Source: Canna indica (lineage: Eukaryota; Streptophyta; Magnoliopsida; Zingiberales; Cannaceae). Taken from it: a DNA stretch of 64,000 nucleotides. The stretch is taken from the NCBI GenBank assembly GCA_034359265.1, contig CP136896.1, positions 15,407,501 to 15,471,500 of the forward strand, given 5' to 3'. Made by a program: the position numbers and the translations under genes. Position 1 is the first letter of the stretch; every line of letters begins with the position of its first letter. Under the pieces are notes generated by a model. The model searched no databases. It was given only the letters and a program-made list of their open reading frames with translations, and was not told the DNA's origin. Positions 56,240 through 64,000 of this stretch are shown here, piece by piece.

Positions 56240-59200
56240 TTATTCTTCATCATCTGAATAATAGTCTTCGAATTCTTCTTCTTCTTCCTCTTCTTCCTCT
56301 TCTTCCTCTTCTTCATCTTCTTCATCTCCAGCTTCCTCAATTTCATGATCGTCATCATCAGCATATTCAACTTCTAATTGAATTGACGTTGTGTCTGCAT
56401 CCTCGAGTATTGGAATAATACGATCCACAGCAGGAATATCATCTTCTTGATAGAAACCAGGAGGATCATTTTCTCCTACTATCGGATCAATTTTTCCTCT
56501 ACCTTTTGTCTTACAGACTACACGCCAATCTGCTCTATCTTTATTTCGAGCCGGATACTTCGCGTAATATACTTGTTCGGCTTGTGATGCCAATATAAAA
56601 GGCTCATTTGCTGCCAATTTCGATTTGTAATTAACCTCAACAAGTTTGTATTTTGGATGAACTTTCATGCCCCTTTCTGTTGTATCGAACCAATGACATC
56701 TAAATAGGATCACTGATTTCAAGCCGAAGTAGTGCAACTCTATCACTTCTTCCATCAGTCCATAAAAATCCATATCACATTCAACATAGGTTGTCCCTTT
56801 CACGCAGACCCCAGCATTCATCGTCTTCTTTGCAAATGAATATTCAACCGTGTGAAATTTATACCCGTTAACAAAATATCCGCTATAGCACGACACAAGT
56901 CGCGACGGTCCACTAACAAACTCAAATATTTTTTCATCTATTTCAGCTCTGTGATCTTTGCTGTAAGTCTGAATCCAAGTAGGGAAATCACGATTCCGTA
57001 ATCTCTCCAATTCTTGATCGTTGTGAATAGAGTATTTTTGCACCATCTCAATGTCAAATATTTCAATGAATTGTTCAATCTCTGGACAATTGAGTAATAC
57101 ATACAAGTGTGCCAAATGATACTCTTCATCGCTTAAGTGTCGAGATGGACGAGAACCAAAAGCACGACCAGAGTGATAAAATATATTTAAACGTCCATCT
57201 GAATGTCGAACACCCCCATCGTCGTTACGTGGAAGACGATCAAATCTTGTCTGTACTGTCGATTCAAAGTAAAATGAGCAGAATGTTGAAATTTCTTGGA
57301 TGATATACGATTCAGATATTGATCCTTCAACAGCTGCGGTGTTCTTTACTTTTTTCTTCAGACGATTCATGTATCTTTCAAATAAGTACATCCAACGATA
57401 TTGAACGGGGCCACCAACTCGTGCCTCGTATGCCAAGTGTATCGGTAGATGCTCCATCGAGTCAAAAAATGTAGGAGGGAAAAACTGCTCCAGCTTGCAT
57501 ATGATTTCAACAATATTATTTTCAAGTGTTGACATATCTTCGACTCGAAGGACATTTGCACAGATGCTTCTAAAAAACATACTTAATTCAGTCAACGGAC
57601 CCCAAATATTATCAGGTAGAAGATCTCGAAATGCGATCGGAAGTAATCTCTGCATGAATACATGACAATCATGGCTCTTCATCCCTGATATTTTGCAATC
57701 ATCGACGTTCACACATCGAGATAAGTTTGAAGCATATCCATCGGGTAATCTGAGTTCTTTTACCCATTGACAAACATCTTTGATCTGTTGTTTATTTAAC
57801 ACATATAGGGCCTTCGGTTTCAGATATCGTCCGTTGACCTCTTGTAACTCCAACTCTGGTCTTTTACAAAGTATTTTCAGATCATGTCGGGCTTTGACAT
57901 TATCTTTAGTTTTTCCAGAAATATCCATCACAGTGTTGAAAATATTATCAAACACATTTTTTTCAATGTGCATGACATCTAAATTATGTCGAATCAATAA
58001 TGAACTCCAATAGGGCAATTCCCAAAAGATACTTTTTTTCACCCAGTTGTGTGTTTGGCCAAAACCTGACACTCTTTCATTGTGACCAAATACTATATCT
58101 GGAAGTGCTGAAACACGTGCTAACATTTGTTCACCAGACAACATCGGTGGTGGCCCATCTCTTTCGACTCTGCCCTTAGTAAATTTATTACGATTCCTTC
58201 AATACTGGTGATGAACCGGTAGGAATCGACGATGACAATCAAAGAATGAGATTTTTCGTCCGTTCTGAAGACTGATTGATTTAGAGTGTTCCATACAATA
58301 CGGGCAAGAGAGTCGGCCGTGAGTGCTCCAACCCGACAACATGCCGTACGCGGGGAAATCATTGATTGTCCACAAGACCGCGGCCTTTAAATTGAAGTTT
58401 TGCTTCCGATGACAATCATAATTGACAGCTCCCTCAGTCCACAATATTTTCAATTCATCTATCAAGGGTCTGAGAAATATGCCAATTTCTTTTCGCGGAC
58501 CCTTAGGACCCGGAATAATCATCGAAAGATAAATAAATTCATCTTTCATGCACATTGACGGTGGCAAATTATAAACTGTCAGCAGCACTGGCCAAACTGA
58601 ATAAGGAGTTGCAGAATGCCCAAACGGATTAAAACCATCTGTGCACAATCCCAATCTGATATTTCTAGTATCCATAGCAAATGAAGGATAACATGTATCC
58701 AAATGTTTCCATGCTTCACTGTCAGATGGATGAGTCATTACTGTATCATCACGACTTCTTGCATGCCAACTCATGTAGGGGGCTGTCTTTTCCGACATGA
58801 ATAATCTTTGAAGCCTCGGTGTTAGTGGAAAATACCGAAGCACCTTAAACGGGATATTTTTCTGTCGGACCGATTTCTTCTCCTTGTAACGAGGGTGTTG
58901 ACATACAGGGCATTTATCCAACTGCACATTTTCTTTATAATATAAAATGCAGTTATTTTGGCACGCGTGTATTTTTTCGTACCCAAGCCCCAATTTTCTC
59001 ATTAGCTTTTTAGTCTTATAAAAAGTAGGCTCAAACTTGTTATCAGTAGGCAGCATTCCATTAATCAATCCAGCAATCCGATCATACGCAACTCCGCTGA
59101 TATTACAATCGGCCTTGATGTTTAAGAGCTGTGTCATTGCTGAAAACCTAGTGTATTTAGGACAATTCTCATACAAAGGTTCATCGGCAGCTTTCAACAT

Positions 59201-59744
59201 CTCGTAAAATTCTGCAGCTTCTTTATTCGGTAATTCAATCTCTACCGCAGCCCCTACTTCTGTGATATCAACCGCTGTAGTATCTGGTGGGACTGATGTC
59301 TGAAGAACTGGCCGATCAACATTATCATTCGATCAGGTGGAATTGACCCCCAAGACTATCAAGTATCATAGTTCTATAGGGATTACATTGACCGGATGAA
59401 GAAGCACCAGCAGAGGAAGATTCACCATATGTCTGAACGACAGGATTGCTCGACGTCCCGACTTCGCGTGACTCCCCGTGACAAGTCCATAGAAAATATC
59501 TTGGTGTAAATCCTTTGGTATATAGATGCAGAGTGACAGTCTCCCGATCCAAAAATCGGCCATTCGAACAAATGCGGCACAGACATCGGATTTGATCACC
59601 CATGCTAACGAAATTCCGATTCGAATAGGCGAAATTTAGGAAGTACGTTACGCCTAATCGAAACTCATTCGTTAAAGCTCCATGATCAAAACGTCGGTAC
59701 ATCCAACTTCGATCAGCCGACATGATTCTGTCAATCAATGACAA
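56240..59744 (-). pseudogene. CACTA TNP2-type transposase, two lesions
   Basis: Begins MSLIDRIMSADRSWMYRRF with a transposase-associated domain (RCLCRICSNGRFLD, about 59600-59540). A one-base frameshift near 59330 shifts into the frame that holds the MLKAADEPLYENC start at 59200. The Transposase_21 region follows, with GLCTDGFNPFG (about 58640) and HNLDVMHIEKN (about 57980). DUF4218-like and DUF4216-like regions come next, then a poly-Glu tail ending at 56240. A TGA at 58201-58199 stands where copy 1 has CGA, a CpG-to-TpG change. Otherwise open; this is the catalytic subunit of the element. A family intron near the frameshift cannot be excluded. Confidence 0.92.
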
Positions 59745-59787
59745 TTTCTTTGGTTAATGTCTTTAGGTGAGATGGTCCTATTCCATT

Positions 59788-59996
59788 CGGGATTTATGTT
59801 ATTCGTACTGCACTTACGTTTTTATTTTAACTGTTAACTAATTATTCTAAATTTCGACAGCATCTCCCTACAGTTCTCCGAATACGCATATCATCTGGGC
59901 GCGTATCGGAGAACAAGAGAGATGTTGCCGAAATTTAGAATAATTAGTTAACAGTTAAAATAAAAACGTAAGTGCAGTACAAATAACTATATTCCC
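59788..59996 (-). repeat. Long hairpin just upstream of the transposase frame
   Basis: The arms 59805-59887 and 59901-59980 are reverse complements. The outer ~51 bases, from GTACTGCACTTACG to CTAAATTTC, are perfect; the inner part has a few changes and the loop is 13 bases. Weaker pairing extends to 59788 and 59996. It lies 44 bases 5' of the transposase ATG, probably in its leader or an upstream intron. Confidence 0.92.
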
Positions 59997-60199
59997 AAAT
60001 TATCCAATCAGGGACAATTCAAGAATTGTACGTCGTATAAAAGATCATCTACTTCTTTTACACGAACATACAATCCCCGAACGGATCTAAGGTTTTGCTA
60101 AATCATATCCGACTGATCGATGCGTACGTGAAACATATCAACTCGTCGGATGGATGATTATTTTCTAAATGTTTTGAGACAGTTCGAGTCCATATTGGA

Positions 60200-60330
60200 T
60201 GATTTCGGCGTGCGTCCGAAGTGCACGATTCCGGCGCGAGTCTGAATTGGACGATTCCGGCGCGCGTCCGAAGTGGACGATTCCGGCGCGCGTCCGAAGT
60301 GGACGATTCCGGCGCGCGTCCGAAATTAAT
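60200..60330. repeat. 26-base tandem repeat in CACTA leader, five units
   Basis: CGATTCCGGCGCGCGTCCGA recurs with exact 26-base spacing at 60226, 60252, 60278 and 60304, plus a first variant at 60200. CpG-rich; degenerate relatives occur in copy 1. Confidence 0.92.
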
Positions 60331-60419
60331 CTAAACCCTAATAATTAATCTAACAAATTAAACAATTAATCTAAACAATTAATTAACATTTATAAAATAA
60401 TTAATTAACAATTTCAAAA

Positions 60420-60796
60420 ACAATATATATATATATATATATTCCGGCGCCGGAGTCCACCCTCCGGCGCCGGCGTACAGTGGCCGGACACACTGTCCGG
60501 CCACTGTAGAAGGTCCGGCGGCGGCCATAGGCCGACCGCCGCCGGCCGAAACCCTAGAAATAGGGTTTCGATCGGATTTTAACATCTCCGGCCGAAACCG
60601 TATAGGCCGGCCGATCAACATACCGGCAGCAGCGGCAGTGGCGCGGCGGCGAGAGGCGTCGGCGAGAGGCGTCGGCGTCGGCGAGAGGCGTCGGCGTCGG
60701 CAGCAACGGCAGCAGCGGTGAAGTTCTCGGTAGGAGGCGGCGGCGGCAGCAGCGGGAGGAAGAAGGGTCGGGCGCGAGAGCGTGCCCTATATAAAC
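60420..60796. repeat. TA run and GC-rich leader of CACTA copy 2
   Basis: (TA)n at 60423-60442. A very GC-rich block follows, with CCGGCGCCGG and GGCGAGAGGCGTCGGCGTC repeats (60630-60700). It was probably the promoter and leader side of the transposase gene. Small frames here have no domain. Confidence 0.6.
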
Positions 60797-61090
60797 TTAT
60801 CAGCAACGGCTCACTCGCCCGTTAGAAAGCCGTTGCTGATAAGTTATCATCAGCAACGGCTCACTTATCCGTTAGCAAGCCGTTGCTGAAAATTAAAAAA
60901 TCAGCAACGGCTCGCCTTTCCGTCCGAAAGCCGTTGCTGATAATTAAAATAATCAGCAACGGCTCGGTTTTCCGTTAGAACGCCGTTGCAGATACAGATA
61001 TCTGCAACGGCTCGGGCGGCCGTAAGAATGCCGTTGCAAATAGCAACGGCTTGAGCGGCCGTTGCTGATAGCCGTTGCTGAAGACCAAGT
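60797..61090. repeat. Right subterminal array of CACTA copy 2
   Basis: About 13 GCAACGG motifs in both orientations, arranged as ~40-base units CAGCAACGGCTC...AGCCGTTGCTG that can fold as hairpins. Confidence 0.9.
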
Positions 61091-61104
61091 TTCTAGTAGT
61101 GTAG

Positions 61105-61459
61105 AGCTGCTGTCTCTAAAGGTCATGATTTAAAATGAAACTAAAACATCATATTAGGTTTCATTATCATGATTTAAACTTAAACATGTGCAACAGTTTC
61201 CTGAAACATGTGCAACAAATTTCCTGAAATATGTGCAACAGATTTATGCTATTTCAGGTTAAACATTATCAGTTTCTGCTATATCAGGTTTCTGCTATAA
61301 CATTATAAGGTTCAGGTTTCTACAATATCAGTTCAGTTCATTACAAGATACATGCAATCAACCATACATACATCAATGACAATTTGAAACACTAATCTCA
61401 AACCATTGTTAGATCATCATTAATTACATTAATTTATGAAATCATACAACAATTTTGAA
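61105..61459. other. Non-coding flank of the Mutator-like remnant
   Basis: Short repeats of CATGTGCAACA and GGTTTCTGCTAT; no gene seen. Confidence 0.5.
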
Positions 61460-61464
61460 CCGTC

Positions 61465-61970
61465 ACCATTGTTAAACCAGCCAGCCATACATCCAACAAC
61501 CCAAGCACCAAATAATAACAAGATAACAATTTCCATTCTTTAATTCTCCCGCTCTAATCTAGTTACCATATCTCTATGCATTGATAATTTCTCAATAAGA
61601 AGGTCATTCTTCTATTGAAGTAGCCAACTGTGCTATTTCAAATTTTCTTTGTCACTTGCCAATTTTTGCAATGATTCTTTCGTCTGACCAGAATACTCGG
61701 GATCATGCCATTCAAAGAAACCACAACCATCAGCTCGATCCTATGTAAGAGCAAGAGCAATAATTAGTTTCATTTTAATTAGTTTATTTGTAAATTAGTT
61801 ACCTTCCATTGTATGCATCTCCAAAATTTTCTTCCTTGGTTTTTTCTCATATTCGAAATCAACAAACACGTCGCAATATTGTGGCGACACAAAGATTGGG
61901 ACATTGTCGAGGTCATGGATACTTCATCAATTTCGGTTCCTACTGATCTTGATGCCATTCTATGCTGCAT
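61465..61970 (-). pseudogene. GRF-type zinc-finger gene, two exons, C-terminus decayed
   Basis: Exon 1 is 61970-61803 (56 codons) with CRHNIATCLLISNMRKNQGR and KFWRCIQWK. A 62-base GT-AG intron (61802-61741) follows. Exon 2 starts DRADGCGFFEWHDPEYSGQT. The Cys-x-His, Cys, Cys pattern and GRKFW core fit the zf-GRF fold (nucleic acid binding). The first stop comes after ENLK (about 61638), giving a 90-residue product. Beyond it, with two stops, the text keeps a coiled coil (NDLLIEKLSMHRDMVTRLER) and a hydrophobic tail (IVILLFGAWVVGC), as in the longer plant GRF proteins. Start codon choice (61970 or 61958) is open. Confidence 0.7.
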
Positions 61971-61974
61971 ATAT

Positions 61975-62530
61975 AAGAAAGAAAAAATGATTTTGTACCA
62001 ATTAGATAATTAACAATATGATTAGTAACAGTTGAATCTTTATATGATTAACAGTATAGCTATCATTAGATGCTGAAACTTGATTAACAGTAGACTAACT
62101 TTATGATTAGTAAAATTTGAATCTTTATATGATTAAACTTGAAGAAATTTGAGTATATGATTAAATTTGAAGAAATTTCAGCATAAATCCCAAATTCAAT
62201 GATGTCGGTCAAAGAAATTTCAATAAAACAGAAAAACTAGGGTTTTTTGAATTGGGTGGACAAAAACCCTAATTTTCACTTATTATATCTGAATGGTACA
62301 AAAACTAGTTTTACTGACCTTGATGGAGAGGAGTTGGACAAACCGCGAGTTTCGTTGATGTGGTGCTGATGAACTCAAGGTCGCCGCTTGGATTTAGAGC
62401 ATGCGGCCAATAGTAGTGAAATGATCCATCGACGACAGCAACACACCGGCGACAGCAAAACACTGGCGAGCGTGGGATCAACTTGGAGGCGGGATATCGG
62501 GAATGAGGATGGTCGGGGGGAAATGACGAG
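61975..62530. other. Upstream region of the GRF-finger gene
   Basis: AT-rich text with repeats of TTTATATGATTAA (62035-62170), then a GC-richer stretch (62330-62520) that may be the gene's leader or the element's subterminal region. No frame of note. Confidence 0.4.
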
Positions 62531-62757
62531 TAAATATGTTAGAGTAGGCAGATAGGGTTAAGTTGACTGCTTACATGGACTACTGATCCCAGTCAACATG
62601 TCCACGTTAGTATTCTAGCGGGTCAATCGACGGGAGTTTAACCATGGGATAGATTAGAAATGAAATGAAAGTTAGAGACCTCTTTAGATTCAAATGAAAA
62701 GTTGGGATATATTAGGGGGAGAGAGTAAAAGTTGGGATACATACAGTAATTAACCCT

Positions 62758-63558
62758 AATATCAATGCTTAAAATGAGATTTATAGTGGTTGGGCAACCC
62801 ACCTACTCCACTACCTAAGCACCCCGCTTAGAATTTCACACTCACTTTCACAACGAGATTATGCTCCCATCTTACTCTTCCCGAGGACACTCTAATCCTA
62901 GATTACAAAGGTGGACTTATATCTTCTAACCAAGGCAACCACCAACACTCAAGACCTAAACACTTAGATATCTACAAGTTTAAATGAGAACAAAAATACA
63001 AGTAAAAAACAATAATAAAGAGCATAAATGTAACAAGTTTCTATAAGGGGTGAACGTGTAGGGGCTGTAATAGCCGTTGCAACGAATAGAAAACTATTTG
63101 TTGCGACCGCTAGTCGCACCTCCGGTCGATGGTTCAATTGATCGAACCTTCGACCGGATGTCGACCGAAAGCCCATAGTGGGTTTTCGACTAAAACTAGT
63201 CGCTCCTCTGTCGCGGGTCGATCGACCGCGAAACACTACTGATAATGATTTTTCGTTGATTGTTTACTCGGATTCGGTTTCGGGTTTCGATTGCGTTTTG
63301 GTTTTGCATAAATACATGGATAATTTGAGGCCTAAGAATTGTTTTACATCAAAGTCTAAGCCTACACTTTACTTCCGACTCGATTGCATCTGAAGCCGTC
63401 GGCATTTGAATTTCCGCAATTTCTCCAAGATTTTTCGACAAGCTTCGTGTGCGTATCGATCCCTCAACCTGATATCAAACACTTGATAAACTCATTAGAA
63501 TAAGTTTGCTGTCATCAAAATTAAGATGGTGACCAAGATTGAAACCCTTAGGCCAACA
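62758..63558 (-). mobile_element. LTR-A, antisense, missing its 3' ~150 bases
   Basis: Starts within ATATCAATGCTTAAAATG next to the Mutator-like edge and ends CCCTTAGGCCAACA at 63558. Contains ATAGTGGTTGGGCAACC, a hairpin (63079-63104) and a short GATC array (63118-63232). Confidence 0.82.
63079..63104 (-). repeat. U3 inverted repeat of LTR-A, second covarying variant
   Basis: GCAACGAATAG pairs with CTATTTGTTGC over 11 bases (one G-T wobble) around AAAA. Confidence 0.75.
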
Positions 63559-63924
63559 AGAGAATCTCAACTCAACTTCAGCTATAATGAGCTTTGCTTG
63601 CCGCTCACAGCTACAGCTCCGATCTCTAACACCATCTGACTCTTATATTAGTTGATTCCATCGAGTTGAAGATAGAAGGTTGTAGAAGCAACTAGAAAAT
63701 GGTAAGTTTACAATTAATTCATTTAAAAACTAAAAAAATGTCACCGAACCATCTTTATAAATATTCTGGCACAATCGTTATTGTGTCTAATAATTTATTT
63801 ATTTTGGTTTTGCCTTCTCATTTTTATGCAGGTTTTAAATCCATTACTTGCTTATTTGAAGCTAATTTAGGTTTATCAATTTCTCCATGCCTAGGTCTAT
63901 CCTCTCCTAATACATGATCTCCTA
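63559..63924. other. Unassigned; possible exon-like segment
   Basis: A GT...AG pair (about 63703-63832) separates short open text. The downstream part reads GFKSITCLFEANLGLSISPC and stops at 63915. No family recognised and the upstream part contains stops, so this may be chance. Confidence 0.2.
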
Positions 63925-64000
63925 AGACATGTATATATCTCCGAAATGTATGCATTTGCAAATATTAAAACCGCATGCATCAATTAATTTGTCAAAGTAA
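63925..64000. repeat. Dispersed repeat shared with 29043-29115
   Basis: Both contain TTGCAAATATTAAAACC and GCATGCATCAATTAATT; the copy here runs off the window. Confidence 0.75.

Larger units (their letters stand above)
53920..61101 (-). mobile_element. CACTA (En/Spm) transposon copy 2, 7.2 kb, near-complete
   Basis: Both ends read CACTACTAGAAA inward; the inverted repeats extend 32 bases with three mismatches. The target duplication is TAG at 53917-53919 and 61102-61104. From the right end inward: subterminal array, GC-rich leader with 26-base repeats, long hairpin, transposase (59744-56240), accessory gene (56164-54621) and left subterminal array. Both genes run leftward. The defects seen are one frameshift and one nonsense codon in the transposase, so the copy may be fairly recent. 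Trans-mobilisation is plausible given intact ends. Confidence 0.95.
52623..62757. mobile_element. Mutator-like element remnant hosting CACTA copy 2
   Basis: Edges carry inverted related text: GCAGTCAACTTAACCCTC (about 52683) and AGGGTTAAGTTGACTGC (about 62551), both next to TTAGTCCACGTCAG-like or CATGGACTACTGATC-like words. Excluding the CACTA insert, about 2.95 kb remains. It holds a plus-strand acidic frame like the N-terminus of MURA and a minus-strand GRF-finger gene near the far end. The left end is cut where gypsy 2 stops, so no target duplication can be read. The Mutator assignment rests on this layout and is tentative. Confidence 0.45.

Noticed and set aside
60615..60806. Arg/Ala/Pro-rich 63-codon minus-strand frame
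   Set aside because: It lies in the GC-rich trinucleotide-like leader of CACTA copy 2 and has no homologue in copies 1 or 3.

Overview
This is plant nuclear DNA (a repeat-rich angiosperm genome; the species cannot be told from the sequence). Nearly everything recognisable is transposable-element sequence: Ty1/copia and Ty3/gypsy LTR retrotransposons, three CACTA (En/Spm) DNA transposons, a Mutator-like remnant and several MITEs, nested in one another. I see no convincing intact host gene, no rRNA or tRNA gene and no CRISPR array. The only reading frame that looks fully intact with a known role is the second gene of a CACTA element (five exons, 54621-56164, minus strand).

Layout. 1-6981: remains of a Sire-like copia element that has gag but no pol, broken by a solo LTR (744-2390) and followed by a pile of LTRs of one family, called here LTR-A. 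6982-8683: gypsy LTR fragments and unassigned DNA. 8684-14086: decayed CACTA copy 1 (+). 14087-29042: a Ty3/gypsy chromovirus (+, Tekay-like) carrying a MITE and three antisense insertions of the LTR-A family, one of them a whole gag-only element (16832-20759). 29043-32675: AT-rich DNA with a tandem duplication, a hAT MITE, two promoter-like spots and an organelle-like patch. 32676-34525: copia RNase H end and an LTR-A. 34632-36285: CACTA copy 3 remnant (-). 36286-43975: copia pol relics on both strands, one split by a 3-kb gypsy LTR. 43976-46943: a minisatellite and an antisense gypsy LTR. 46944-52622: copia gag relic and a second gypsy chromovirus (+). 52623-62757: Mutator-like remnant with a GRF zinc-finger gene, itself hosting CACTA copy 2 (53920-61101, -), the best-preserved element. 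62757-64000: antisense LTR-A and unassigned DNA.

Points that stand out: (1) two copies of a gag-only retrotransposon share one architecture, which points to a real non-autonomous family that would need pol from elsewhere; (2) LTR-A copies carry a CpG-dense GATCGACC-type palindromic array just upstream of the TATA box, followed by a short inverted repeat whose arms change together between copies; (3) CACTA copy 2 has matching terminal inverted repeats, a TAG target duplication, an intact accessory gene and a transposase with one nonsense codon and one frameshift, plus a long near-perfect hairpin just upstream of the transposase frame; (4) the CACTA copies keep similar coding regions but have quite different subterminal repeats.
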